Position numbers and translations under genes: made by a program. Shown piece after piece: positions 40,101-55,100 of a stretch of 64,000 nucleotides of DNA; position 1 is the stretch's first letter, and each line of letters opens with the position of its first letter. The notes beneath the pieces were generated by a model. It did not search any database. It was given only the letters and a program-made list of their open reading frames with translations, and had not been told where the DNA came from. Location of the stretch: NCBI GenBank assembly GCA_000328365.1, contig KB311138.1, forward strand, positions 230,022-294,021, read 5' to 3'. The stretch comes from Capitella teleta (taxonomy: Eukaryota; Annelida; Polychaeta; Capitellidae).

Positions 40101-43100
40101 TACACAAACACAAAGAAATCGCCAAACAAGGCGATACTGGCTTCGACGAGACGAGGTTCTAGACTATTTATCTAAGCTACAAATGATATAAATGAGCTGA
40201 AAATAAAATGAGGATCAAAATGAATATAAGGTCATTCAGGCTTAAAATATAAATATAATACCACTGCACACAAGGAATGGTTGAGTTGTGCTTTGGATCA
40301 TGTAAAAATGAAAAGGTTCTTGGGTAAAAGAGAATTCACATGTTTTGAAATCAGGTCAAAATTCGAAATTAAAACCAGGAGCAGAAACAAAATGTCTGTG
40401 CAAAATAGATAATATATTTTCCGGGTGAGGAAATGATAATGAAAATAAATGGATGGCCCGCAAGCATATACTAGCAGTTCTGCTTGCTTGACAGCAGATA
40501 AAGAACAGAAGGACAGGACAATACTTGTCAAAACAATTGATGACACGCTGATACGACAACAACACGCCACAGCAGCAAGAAATCAAAACACGAAAAGGGC
40601 CACAATAGGAAATCCGTTGTGGCCCAGACTGTGCGTATTCTTGGAATAAGAAAACAGCCACTGCATAGCAACATCACATTGGTGTCGATATTATACCTTC
40701 TACGATTGGTGGAGGGGGAGTGGCTTCCTTCTTGGGTTTAGGGGGCGCTGGCTTCTCCTTCGGCTTTGTCTTCTCAAGGTCAACGGACCTCTTTCTGAGC
40801 CCCTTAAATTCGGAGCTGTCCCTTTCGACCTCTTCGATTTTCGGAACTTCTTTTTCCTGCACGGGTTTCGATTTAAGTGGGATCTTCTTCAAATCAGGCC
40901 AATCCTTTAGATTGAAAACCATATATTAATCCGTGTACTCATGCAATGCAAATTTGATGTTATTTAACAAGGTACCTGGCCATCATCATCGCCTTTAGCT
41001 TTTTGTTTAGGTTTCTTCATTTTCATTTTCTCAGAAGCTGGAACAACAAACAAGTTATTTTCAGTTAAGAAGCCCCAGGCGAGCACTCACTCAACACAGT
41101 GACTTCACATGTACGTGTAGCTTCGCCAAAGCTGTTGACTGCTTCCATTTTGTAAACACCGCTGTGTTCTGCCAGTGCTTCCATGATGTGGAATTTGGCA
41201 ATGCCTCGGACGTAGGATGCCTGTGCAAAAGGCAAGCACCGTTAATCACAACTAAAAGCAAAGCTTGGTCACACCCACCTTCATCGTACCAGAGGATCTT
41301 ACTTTCTGGCCGTCCTTTGTCCAAGACACAGTAATTGGTGCTGTTCCTTTCACAGTCATCTTGTATTCTTGTGAATTGCCAGCTTGGATTGACTGTGAGG
41401 TACGCAAGACTTTCTTGAGTGTCCATTTAATTTATAAAAAAAAATCCAAAACTTTCTATGTCGAATCTCTAAACTCCTTGCTTCCTATTGAAGGATGCGT
41501 GTAAATTTACAAGTACTCCTACGTGTAATGTAATATACAATAAGGTTTTTCTAAATTTACTTGCAGTTTTATCATCATATCATTGGTATGTCAGAATAAA
41601 TTATTTACCACATCATCGAATGGACCTTCAATGGTGGGTGCGTCTCCTTGCGGCTTTTCTGGCTCTTTGGCTGGTTCCGGTTCCTTTTTGGCAGCGACTT
41701 TCTTCGCCGCATCTGGTTTTGCGGCATTCTCTGTCGGTTTCTTTTCTTTGTCGTTATCTTTATCTTCTGTGGCTTTAGTGGTTTTCTTTACTTTCTTCAC
41801 GATCTTCTTCTTGGGTGCTGCGTCCTTCCCTTCCTCTTTTGGCTTCTCTTCATCTGTGCTTTTCCCTGTTTCTTTCTTCACTTCCTCTGTCTTCTTCAAC
41901 TTAGGTTCTTCTACTGGAGCTTTCAGGTGGGATAAAGTTTGGTTAGAAAGGAGAGCTCACGAGGAGATAGTTTGGCAGAGCGTCCCCACTAGGCAGCGTA
42001 ATAAGTGACAAATAAACAAATACATTACAAATAATGTTAGTTCGTGTACGAAGAGAAGCTGTATAACGTTAACCAATTCTAATGCCACATTATACAAGAC
42101 GAGGTATATAAGTGGTTCTTTTAAGTGAGAGTGCCGTGACATACCTTCTACTTTGGTTGACTTAACTATCTTCCCTGCTTCGTTGGTGATTGTGCACTTG
42201 TATGCGCCAGCGTCTTGAGCAGTTGGCTACACCGAATGCAAACAGTTTTCAATGTATGTTCACATGCGGCTATTGACACTAACCTTATCCACTTCAATGC
42301 ACACTTCATATCCCGAGCTAACCTTGGTGATGTTCATTGCATAGCGACCTCCTGACTTCACAGTTTTGCCTCCAATCTGCCAGACAGCGGACGGCTCAAC
42401 TGCAGACTGCACGATGTAACGAACGACAATCTTTGAGGTTGATGACGTCACGACCGGCTCAGAATTCACGACAGGAACCACCACTTTGGTAGTTCTGTGA
42501 ATACAGGATGGTCGTGTTATATATGGATGAGATTGAATGTTGCACAAATTATCGCGAAGGGTTAAGCGGTTAGCCATAACGGTAAAGTAGTGAATGGATA
42601 GCGTGCCCTACATAGGGACAATCGAACCTCATGGTACATGTCCATGTTGATATAAAATTTAAAATTCGTGATTGGATTTCAGCCAACAACATATATAACC
42701 GGTGTCCCAGAAATAGGCCCACCTTCATTCATAATATTTTGATCTATTATAGCCGAAATATATTATTCGTCAAGATTCTTTCATACTGATTTATGAAGAA
42801 CTTCTCAGGGCAGGTAGGGGGTAGGGCATGGATAACATAACCCGCACAGGCTGAAGATGATGCAAACGCATTGATTAACTCTACCTTCTACGTACACTTC
42901 TGCGATTTGGCTGCACTGGATGTATGGTGCTTCAGAGGCACCTGGTGGGAACAGCCGTAACTGACCCGCATGTAGTGTATAAAAATAAACAAGGCGCTCC
43001 ATGAACGCACCATAAAATGCACGTCTTTACGCGGCAGAACCCACCCACAGTAATAAAATCGACGGAGGTGTGCGAAGGCCAGTTTGCATAGCCCATTTAT

Positions 43101-46100
43101 GACTTATACCAATCAAACACCCATTAACCGCAATTTTTGTATGATTTCTCGGAATGTCCAGGTATTTATTTGTTTATATGTAACCTGAATCCCTGTTTGA
43201 TCGGCTAAATATACTGTACTAATTGTTATTCCAGTACTCGGAACGCTTTGCTTTCTTTGGGGGTCTACCATAGAGAAATATGCCCTCGATTTGAGTGATT
43301 TCATTGTAAATCACTGAAAATGTCGCAGGCATTTGTGATTCTTGACTTGCAAAAAGTAAGTATGCAAGTATTGGTAGATAGAAAAAAAAATATGGCAGAA
43401 AGAAATGGCTGTTACACCTGGAAATTCTCAGAACACAAAAGAACCTCACAGAAGACGAGATGAATTGATGTTTCTTCACTCTAAATAGGAAAACAAGAGC
43501 TCCGCTAGGAACCCGTGAATGCCGCACTAAAATGGGGAGGAATTCTGGGCTGCTAGAGCAACGTTTGAGCTATACAGAACGTTTCAGTCTCATAGCGTAC
43601 AGGGCTAGGAGGGGGTGGCTTCGTGCAAAAATTAAGAACAAACCAGTACATGTACTCACATTTTCTCATCCTTCTTTGCCTCCTTCTTCTCATCCTTCTT
43701 CTCCTCCTTTTTCTGAACTGAAAGAAAGAGATATTATATTTCCATTCCAACCTGTTCGGGGAAATAATTATATACAATGAAATGTATATGCGTACATATA
43801 TCATAGACACTATGAATACACGTACATTGTACAGGTCACATCTATATAAGCATAGGTCGGTAATGGTACAAGGGGGATTTGTTTTCAGGACCGAGACAGG
43901 ATTATAATAAGGCAATAACAACGAAATCGGATGGAACTGAACTCGGTTGCTGGCCTTTAAGTATGACTTTAACGCTGCCTTCAGAGATTCAGAGTGGAAT
44001 TAAAATTAGTCTGAGAGTTTCTACAGAAATCCTGATAACACAAATGGAGGAGAACTTGATAAGACGGAGAAGTAAGGGCATCACCAGGTCATGGATGATT
44101 TTTATTATCAGACAGCGACCTTGAATGCAGAGTTCTTGTGGTACACCACACTCCTCCTTCATTGAACCTGTCTGCGTGGTAATTAAACCACGATGCTAAG
44201 CCTCACGCAGCATGGATCTCAATGGTCTCAAGATATTGGCCATTGTGCATGTGTCTATACCGTTGAGTGATCATAGAAGGATACCTGTGTTAAGGTTGAT
44301 GTTGGCAACCGCTTCTCCGCCTTCGTTCTTCACGATACATTTGTATGTCCCTCCGTCCTCAGCCGCGGCATCCTGAAGAGAAGAACAAGCATAAGGTGTG
44401 AGCAGCAAGGGAATTGGATGATAAAATTGCTGTGAAGGATTCCGTTTCATAGACATTCAAATACAAGATAATCCAGATTTGATTTAGAGCTTATATCAGA
44501 CGCGTCTAATGGTTCATGTGTCCAATTACTCTTGTGATATCTATGGATATACATCGAGTATATGACGCAAATAAGTTTGAGATGAACCATTACCCGTTCG
44601 ACATAAAACCAATCATTTTCTTTAGTGTTTAGTCTAAGGAAACTGATCTAACTACTAATATCTTCGCCACCTGTCAGGCATGGTGCAATGGTTGATAACC
44701 CCAAGAGGAACCAGCACAGCATGGTGCTGAACTGATTTACGGAGGCTGATAAACGGCAATAACGCATGCATCACACATGACATTCATGTATTGCTATTGA
44801 TACGCTGCATCACACTCTATCATGAGGGTCGTATGCATACTGAACCTTGCTTTGTTTATTGTATCACTTGATCACAAACAGTGCATGCAAAGTTGTAAAC
44901 CAGTGTCCCATTGCATAATCTTATCTGCGTGCCCTTTCAGTTGATCTACACAGGTATGATGAGCGCCAAGGTAGCGGCTGGGAGCCGGGGTGATTGGCAT
45001 TTCCCGTTCACTGTAAAGCATTCTTTTCAGCTGGCTTCAAGGATCATTACACTTTACTTCTTCTCTCTGCCTTCAGACGAACAATTTTTACCCCATTGAG
45101 TTCTTTTGAAGTTTTTGTTGTTTCAAATTGAGATTATTTGATGGGTTTGCTCAATATTGTTATTGCACACACGCTCGAAGGGAGTGGAGGTTCACGGTAT
45201 GTGGGTTTAACCCACATAAATAATGCTATGCTGCAGAGAACCTCCGAAGAAGAGAGGGAGGGAGAGACAGAAAGAAGGCACTGGCTTCTGCGGTGGTTAG
45301 GTACACATCGCTGCATGTATCCGTTGTTCATTTCCATAAATATAGAATGCTGTCTATGCCGGCTGAACAACGCCGTACAGCACCAGATAGAACTGTTTTC
45401 TGCTGGGCTGCAATAAAATTCGCTGTTTTCATGCAATGTTGAGTTTCGTCTTGGTGGTCTACTTTGGTTGATCAAAACTGTTTGCCAAAGAATAAAAGAG
45501 GGGTTGTTCTGGAGTAAACAGGGAAACAGCTGGGTCAGAGTTCCTCCTGGGTTCCATTCACATCCATCAACTTCCGCTTCCTGAAGAAGTGGGTCAAGAA
45601 CTCACAGGAAGTGACGCAATCTGAGTCTGTTTATGCAACTCTTAATTGGCGCACTGGAGGTCTTTCGACAGTAAACGTCCACAGACTGAATGATTGTGCA
45701 TTTGCGTTCCATCATTGCATTCGCATAAAAAGGAAGTAAAAATGTTCTCCAGAAGTCTGGAGATTGAAAGACATAAGCTTTATGTATCTAATGAACTATG
45801 CTGTTGTATCTATATGCATGGTGGGTAAAAGTTTCTGCATATAAAAGAGGTGTATTATCGCATAGTGTAGTTCGTCTTCGCTCTCATGATAACAAGCAGG
45901 GATTGCAACGGTATTTTTGGTTCCTTTCTTAGACAGAGGGTAGAATATGCAGTATTATTTTATCACAGTGGTTTAACACAAAATACGTTTGAGGCAAACT
46001 GACCTTAATTTCACACGAAAATCCGAATTGTGAAGTGGTAACCTTCTTCATTGACATGCTAATCCTGCCGCTGGAGCTGACCTGCGAGGAACCCTTCATC

Positions 46101-49100
46101 CAGGTGGCCTTAGGTTCACTCGCACTCTCCACAGTGACCAGCATGATGGTCAAGCTGCCCTGCTGGGAGATCGACGGAGCACCGACAAACTTGGGCATTT
46201 GGATCGCTCTGAAATGGCGTAATTAGTTAATATTTAAGTTATGGGCAATGTCGGGATAATTTTGAGAATATTGAGTTTGGAAAATAAGTGAACACTTACG
46301 CTTTGGGAGCTGTGTGGAAGAACAAAAGATAAATTTAGGAGTTGATCAAAAGGCGATGTAAAATGAAAGAGAGAAAGAGAGAGAGAGACAGTGAATGCTA
46401 TTTTGTTCATTGATCTGTGGTAAGCAAATTATTATACCATTAAGTATGAAACAACATCCTGACAATTCAGAATTCACTTTCCTTGGGTATTTGTAACATT
46501 AGACCTAACATATAAGTCTAGGTTAAACAGGGACTTTGAGGCCAATAGACAAACGTGTGAGCATCACTTGGAATTTTCGCAGGTATCTATTCCTAATTGA
46601 GACGCCCCACGAGGCTCATCAGGTGTCGTTGCTTGTTTTGCATCCAGGTTCGGCATTCCTGGCGTTATGTAAGAGAGGAATCCGAGGCTGCATAGGCATG
46701 CCAACAGAAGAAGGTATGAGTCAGACAGGTATATAGCATAATACACGAGGCCATATGTTTGCAGAGTATGGTTGTTGCACACCTTTACATGAATCAGTTA
46801 TTCCCATGTTGTGATGTTGACCTAAATACCTAGTAGGTGTACCAGAATGTCGTGTATATATAAAATGCGGATGCGTTTAATCTCGGATTGATTAAGCGTT
46901 TGCCTCAAAGCAACCGGCAAAGAGCCTCTTGAGGCCAAGTGACTGCTAAATCACATTGGGCAACGCTACCTGCAAGAGCCGCTAAGCCACTTCAGAGTGA
47001 ATACCCCTTTGTTCCATATCGCAGAAATACCTCTCCGATGCTTCACTCTTCATACCACACGTGTATACCTATAGTTATATCTAGCTCCCAGATGCTAATA
47101 CAGATACCACCTCTTTCGGAGCAAACGAAGCAACTATAGAATCCTCAAATTAGAACTCCGTTTTAGTTTAAACTACTTACAGTCCCATCGTGTATTATCA
47201 CTAACTAACTTAGGAAAGCAAACAATGGAAATAAAATCCTTCCAACTACAATTGAAGTCCAGATAAGCTAAAGAACATTTTCCACTCTATCTGAGGATAA
47301 GCGAAATACGTCAGAAAAACATATCTCCAAAGTGGTAGCAATGACAGAGAGTCCACTTTGGCTATTGAAAGAATTGCAACGAACACTAATTAGAGCAGAC
47401 GAAGCTGCTCTCCAGATTAAGCTACACATTTATCCTGAAACTTCTCAGAAAGAACAAAATTGAGGGGGAAAAATGCGTTTTTTAAGCTAGTATTTTTTCC
47501 ATGTTGGAAAGCGAGTTGTCTTTCAATGCTGTTTTTCCGACCTTTCCAATTACGTAGACATCGCATGTTATTAGCAGATGTATTTCATTTAGTGTCGATT
47601 ATTCGAGACATAACAACAAGTGCAAAGACGATTTGTAAAATTTCACTGCTGGTTAGGCACGTGTTGGTTGAGGCAGGCTGAGGATTGATCGTAATGCTAA
47701 TGAATTGGCCTACAGAATGTATATCTACCAGAGATCAAGGAAGAATAAAATCGACTGGTAATGAATGCATGGAACATATGCACCACCATGATGACTAAAT
47801 AGACTGCCCCACGTATATATACCACACAAGTTTGAGTTAAAAGGTATTCCCCTGGAATTGCTAAGGTAATCCGGTTAAAGTCTGGGGTGATTTATTAACA
47901 ATTGATAGTCTAGCCGACATGATGTAATTCATAACACCTGTTGCCGGAGAAGGGAAGGGTTCTACCAGTCATCGAACTCGCTGTGGATTTAGCCACGCGC
48001 GAGTAAAAACCCTTGCTGGCTCAAGAAAATACTCAAGAAAAGGGTCATTCCAGTGTATTACACTGCAGACATAAATACATGGGTTTATGCTTTTAGATGT
48101 ATATATGGAATGCAAGGTAAATATGCTGTGGTATCCATATGGACCCAAAAAGTTAACTTCGTTAGAGGCGTTAATGTGTTTTTCTTATACTGAGCCTTTG
48201 ATGTTTTACTTTCGCTCCAATAACCCTCGTGGCTTTGTTGTTGTTGAGGCGCCAACAGACGCGGTTTGAACTCTTTATTCTAAAATGTAGCTAAGACACT
48301 AAGCAAAGACGTAGCCGGGGTAATGCAATAATAGACAATGGTCCCAGAGCTAGTATTCTGACCCATACAGAACCAGGATCCTAGTAAGATAGTTGTTTTA
48401 ACCAAACTTTTTAATCATATTATCCGCAATTTTGACTGATTCGGGTCTTCACAATGCCTAGTTATTATTTGACCAATAGCAAGTGCTGACTGACCTTCCA
48501 GATTGAGGTTGATATTCGCGTTGGATTCTCCGTGCTTGTTCTTAGCGTTAACCTTGTATGACCCTCCATCCTCAGTGGTCACTCCAGAAATTTGTAGCAG
48601 CAGCGTCCAGCTAAGTCCGTCTGTCTGCGTTGTCATGGTGAATCGACCACCATCAGAGATGGCGGCGTCTCCCTTGGACCAAGCGACGCTTGGGGCGGGA
48701 TCAGCAGTCAGTCGGACCTCGAATACAACACCATTGGGGACCTGGCGAATGACCGGCTTTGCGGTGAATTTGGGAGCGCTACCGCCGGTTGGTTTAGCTG
48801 AGAAAAGAATAGTATGGATGAGAGAGTTTCATTCAATTTTGGTCTTACCATCGAAGTTGAGCTTCAGGTTGGCATTGCTCTCTCCATGCTCATTTCTGGC
48901 ATTCAGTTTATACGTAGCAGCGTCCACTCCTTGAGGGTCGCTAAGCTCCAAGGCGACGTAGTACTGTCCAGCACTCTCTTCTTTCTCGACGTACTTATAG
49001 CGACCTGAGTGTGTTCGTATTAATTTAAAGAAATTTGCTTTCGTCGTGATATACCTCCATCAGAGAGCTGAATATCATCTCGAAACCAGGTCAAAAATGG

Positions 49101-52100
49101 TTTTGGGTCAGCTTTGATCTTGCATTCGAAGATGACCTTCTTGCCGCCATCAGCCTGCTTGATGGCCGGCTTCTGAATGAAGGATGGGGCACCAACCCTG
49201 TGAATGGATTAAGAACTGTTAACTGAGTATTTACATTGGTTGGCATGCTCGACATTGGCATCTGGGATTGGAATAATTGACATGTCAGATGATTGGAAGA
49301 AAATGGAATTCGTTCTTTAATGATTACATAGCGTAATATCGTGTCTCATGTAATTGTTGTAAAGTTATATAATTTTGTGTTATGATGATAATGGAAAAAT
49401 GCAATGAAATCGAACATTTCATTGGATTACACGCAAGGTATTACTCTATTTTCAGGACATTCAATCCTTACTCAAAGGTAAAAACATGCTTTTTAAAGAA
49501 CATAGTGTTCAATTTTATTACTTCATTCCTCTCTGGTGAAATTTTGGCTTCTCTATTTGCAGAGAACTGCTTTTTGGTTCCAATAGCGTATTTCGATTTC
49601 TTCTTACACTTGATCGCCGGTCGATTGTTTCAGCAACGCTTATCATTAACAATTTCCGAAATTGACAATGATTGATACGAAACCATTTGTTAAATTTTGA
49701 AAGATAGTTTCTGTGTCTGACATTGTTCTGATAGTTTTCAATTTTGATGTTTCAAATATTCAAATGTTCATTGGCGACGACAATGCCTTTTTAGTTCTCA
49801 CGATGTTTAAAAATAACTAAATGCTTTATTTTTGTTACTTTCATTATGTATAAACTGTTCGATGTGAGTCATGCCGAAATAAAATTTCTTTATCTCTATC
49901 ATAGGTTTCTTATGTTTTGTTTTGTTTGTTTTGTTTGTTTGTTTTTTGTTTTGTCTTTTTGTTTTTTGGTGTGTGTGTGTGTGGGGAGGGGGGGTCCTCT
50001 GTTCCTCTTAGTCTGAATCGAATTACCATCCCCTCCATGCGGTCTCAACGTTAAATAATTCAGATCACTTTGATACCCGAATTATGTTTCATTTGAACTT
50101 CTTATATTAATATTTAGTACCATTGCTTATAATGATTCCTTTGGTTATCAAATTAGTTTCGTTCTTTGAATGATCAACAAAAACCCTCTGCTCTCGAATA
50201 AAACTTCCCATTCAATATAGCATACAATCATAATCAATCCACACGGGAAACAACTTACCCAGCCATTTTTAAAACGTTCCTTCAAATCCAACAATTTCCA
50301 ATAATCCACAGTGTATCACCACTTATAGCCACTTAACACCACATGAAACCACGCGAAATACAAAAATAAAATAAGATCGCTGCCTTATAAAAGTAAATCC
50401 GGTGCCAAAGAATTCCAGCACCAATTTCTGTGTAATATCCAAAAAACGTCGTCTGCTTTTAGAATTATTCTTCAAAAGAGATATCAATGTTGTTGTTATT
50501 CCATAATTCTTAATTCCTCTCCGGATTTCGATGTCGTTTTACTCCTGGAGGGATTCGATTCCAGGCGTTGATGGTACCTAAGCCCAGCGCAGACTGACTT
50601 TCCCTCTCCTCATTCCCTCCTTTCTATACTTTACCAACTGGTAATTATGCAAACAGCCACCCCCCCTTCTCGCCTCCCCCCACTGGTCATATGTTCAGAC
50701 TATGAGACTTTTTATTGTTGCATGTGTGAGGCTGGGAAGTATAACAACGCAATTTTTTTTAGCCACAGCTTCGTCTAAACACGGCGTTTGTTTGGTTTAC
50801 GTAGTTCTCGTTCTTTATGCGAGTCCTCTTTCCCGGATGAGGGAGCATACATTAATCCAAGTGGGTGGCGTACGTAAGACTCCCTTGTCAGAAAACTTGC
50901 TTTGTTATCTCCCAACAGTGCTGTAAGTGTAATACTGCCGCGGTATTTGGCAGCGAGTATTACATGCTGCAATAATCTACCGCTTCGATCACACCCAAGT
51001 GAATAATGCATAAAGTTTATATGTATTGTGTAGTATTCATATGTTGAATGATTGCCCGTGATATCTGCTGAATTTCTCGAATCGTCCAGATCCCCTTTCA
51101 GATTGCTTTAGTCTGCACTGGGTCTTGAGTTTTGCTTTCTTTTTGTTGTTTAAAATTAATTATTGACCGTGCCTTATGATGATGCGAGGTTAATTCATAT
51201 ACTGTACCATAATTATACTTTATAACTTAATATTATAAACATTATTATTATTATTATAATTTTTTTTTTGTCTTTTTTAAATGTACAAGTTAGTCACTGG
51301 TCGTTACATTAGAGCGCTGACTCACAGGTATCCTGCATGACTTCTGAAAAACCATTGATCCATTTTATTATCTTTAATAACTAATATAATCAAAACACAT
51401 TTCCGTGTACATGACAATGTTGAAATACTGCCATATGCTGGCAATGTTTCCTTTTTTTTTTTTTTTTTTTTTTTTTTCGCTTTTTAATTTTTTGTTGTTG
51501 CTCTCTCTTTGTGCAAGACTCGTTATAACTATTATTTTCCCTCTTCCTTTTCTCTGTACTTTTCATGTGGCGCAAAAGCGATCACGCTTCTGCCACTACG
51601 TTATTTTTGCACCTTTTATGTTATGATTGAATAAAATTATTATTACAAATTATTATTACAAAACTGGACGTGAATGGTGTGCATTTAGTTATATCTGCAG
51701 CATTAAATTTGCCGTATAATCGGGATCGTGGATCATGGATACCATCAGGTGGTCGAATTGTGTGCCATATGTCCTGAATGTTTCCACGTTTCACCTTTTT
51801 ATAGAATTTGATTTTTTGAACATAATTCTATTTATTGCTCTGTTTTTCTGCTATTCTTGTTGTTGTTGTTTTTTCCCTTTCTTTTTAAGTGCATTTAAAC
51901 ATACGACCTAATTTAAATGTACAAAATGCAAAAAAGACTGGTTGATTAATTATTTTCCATGACTTCTGGATGACCCTATAGCAAAATAGATGCTCGGAAA
52001 AAAAGGATCTCAAATACATTGGTTTGTCCAAATGAAAAGAGTTCAAGTTTAGGCGTTGGTGTGCATTGTACATTTCTCAAACAATGCTCATCGCTCAAAA

Positions 52101-55100
52101 CCACAATGACATAATCTTGTCGTATTTCTAAACACCATCACTATCATCGTTTTCCATGCTCTTGCGTCCTATTCAAAGGTTTCGTACATTCTTCTGGATC
52201 TATTTCCAGGTGCTCTGCCTTCAGGCAGTCAGACTTTCACACGCGTAGTAATCGCAAGTCTTTGCATCTTCCCAGTTCGCGGTTTACGATTAAAGGTAGC
52301 CGCGGGGCGATACTTTTACGAGGCGTCAGCGAAACCCCGAATGTTCATAGCTTAGTTCCATTGATAACTCGAGTGGACAGCTGTCTCTGCAATCATCCAG
52401 ATGACAATTTTACACCTCCGTCTGCTGTTCGATCTATCACCTCAAATCGGACGCACCATAACACAAGCGAAATGTTTGCTTCCCGAGTATAAGCAAAAGC
52501 CAATCAGGTATATACGGTATATTCAGTACACAGCGTTAAGACCATTGTACACAGAGGCATAATGCATCGCAAGACAACATCTGCCAGCGTTTGCGGTGCA
52601 CAATCGCGAACAAAGTTTACGTTCGGGGAAGCCTCGCTTTATGGCATTCGTCGGCTTCTTTGCGATCATTCGCGCAATCAGATCCACGATTTTAGGACAT
52701 AAAAGTGGAGCAAAACTAGCAGGGGAAGGAACCCAACAACCCACGATTCTGTCATCGGCTCACAAAGAAATCATACAGCTCCACGTGACCCTGTGATTTG
52801 GCAAAGAATGTATAGATATTTGTCTGAAATGTGACCTATGTAGGCGAGTCTACTAATAGAGGCTGCCGCGGCATGCTCAGTTTGCAGACATATGATGGGG
52901 CTTAAGAGTGCATTTCCATGTAATGAATCACCACCTATAACAATGGTCTTAGGGGCATTTTTTCTTCTGCGTCAGCTGATTTCATAATAGCTAATATATG
53001 TTCATCATAACTAATCGTGAATTACTCAGTGCACTGTGAACGAATATATTATCGTCTCAAAAGGGGACAGTATTACATTTGGGTTTTGATTAATGATTAC
53101 ATGTGATAAATTTGGCGTGATGTCACATTGTTTTGCAATCGAAATATTTGGAAATCATTTTTGAGGTGATAATCTTCTGCTTTGTTCTATGCAAGATTAT
53201 GAAGCAAGACATTTTTTTTTATAAACCCAGCCATAATCGTAATATTTCGGTATTTTAAACTATATTTTCTTAGAAACTAAGTACATGTATATCCAAAATA
53301 TTTGTCAAGCGTTTACCAAGGTATGCAATATAGAACACATACATTGGTCTTTCTGAACCGAATTATTAATTGTATGTACATGTGTATACATACATCTGGA
53401 TCAAAACAGTTTCATTTTGAAAGTATGGAAATATTCAAATGATTTAATTATTAGTATTGTTGGCGAACTTGTGTGGCGTTGTTCGAATCTGTAAATATAA
53501 CTTGCTAACTTCATTTATGATTGAGTAATCGATGTATTACGAAAATTGCCAGTGGAGTAAACCAACAATTGCATCGCTGCAGATTTTAGAAACTGTCTGG
53601 AATTTGTGTGTATATTTATTTATATTTTATCAGATTATTTTGTGCTTTTTGGATAACAATTTTAAGTTATCAAAAGCATTTAAAGATATTTCAATAACGA
53701 ATAAGGAAAAAAAGAACTCACTTTGGTCCAGTTTGACCTGAAAACAAAAGAGAAGAAAAAAAATTAAAAACAAGCAACCATCAATCAAACAATAATCTCA
53801 TTATCGATTGACATGGAATGATAGGCTGCCATGATGAAGAATTCACCGATAGCAATCTATTACAGCACACGCAATGATTCTTGGGCATAATCAGCTGGTA
53901 CATATCGTATAATTTGATGCCATTTGCACGTAAACGAAGTTTTGTGGTGACCTTTTCCAGGGCATTCCAAGTGCAAATCAGACATTTCAACCGCTACATG
54001 ACTCAGACGGTTATAACGCTTTGAGGTCACGTGGGATTTGACGTCAAAAGCTTCATGGGAAAATCGCAAGATCTTTGCTTCGTTATTTCTTTACAGCTTA
54101 GCTTTTGTCTTCTGGATCAGGAACCGATAATGATATTTCGTTTTTCATACTTGATGTTTATTCCAGGGGTATTCCTTTCACAATCTGGATAAAGATAACT
54201 ACGACAGTGTTTTAAAGTGACTTATCTTTTATCATTATCTATCTCGATCCATTCTTAGTACCCACGGTACTAATGAACTTCACTCCTGCACAGTAACACC
54301 TGGATACCCAACCTGTGCATACAATCAACTATATACTCGTTTACTGAGTGCATCCCAGTAGCTAACCTGATTTGCTAAAAATAACCCAGATTTTCTTGTT
54401 ATGAAGAGATCTTTTTTATTACAGGTGTGATCGCTCTGTTTTCCTCTTTTTATAAGCGGTGCCATGTTATCTAACTTATTTACAAAGCAAACAACATTCT
54501 ACGGCAGTATCAACCCTTTTATCTGATATTGTGTATAATGTTTGTTATGGACTCCATCCTCAGATCACTAGCTATCAATCAGTCTAAATCCAAATTGTGC
54601 TTGGAACGAAATATTAATCATGCTTGATATTTAAGATACCGGATATGATTGATCGAGACAGCCTTAGTTGCCAATCAGGTATGCGCTTGTGCTAAGTATT
54701 TCTACAATGTACCGAGTAGCAGCAAATCCACCTCCGCGCATGGTTGTTGGATAACAGAGCCAGGAATCTCGAGTTACGTAACTCATGAATTTGGACTCCA
54801 ACTGGGAAGCAAGCAAGCGAGGGGTGGGCTGATCGGAGGCTGCGGTAATAACCGTGATTGACAATAGCATGCGCGTCGTAGAAAGCGAACACAAAATGCA
54901 ATAAAATGTCGTGTTTATGACTATTTTCATAATGCCATGCCGGCAAGATTAATTTTCACACCTGCTGAAGCGTAGAGCTTTATGACTTAGTGTTCAGGGC
55001 TTATAAGCTGGAAGAACATACCTTGTAAGTTTAGGTTGATGTTGGCTGCGGTCTTGCCGTGCTTGTTGGTGGCCTCAGCCCTGTAGGTGCCGGAATCATC

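Larger units (their letters stand above)
42495..48494. other. Introns around Ig4 and Ig5
   Basis: The long introns here (42495-43659, 43718-44284, 44373-46003 and 46310-48494) contain no nested gene I can support. A GA-rich microsatellite lies at about 46370-46392. Exon-like openings were checked and rejected on phase (for example 42885-42910). Regulatory elements may be present but are not recognisable. Confidence 0.4.

Noticed and set aside
42885-42910. 26-nt possible exon (QIAEVYVEG) between Ig4 and Ig5
   Set aside because: Splice-like borders, but its inclusion breaks the phase with the next Ig5 exon, whereas direct joining of 43660 to 42494 keeps it.
43879-44124. 82-codon plus-strand frame in the Ig4-Ig5 intron
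   Set aside because: No conserved features, and the amino-acid composition looks random.
52262-52796. Several 60-77-codon frames between the two twitchin first exons
   Set aside because: Overlapping frames on both strands with no recognisable protein; treated as chance.
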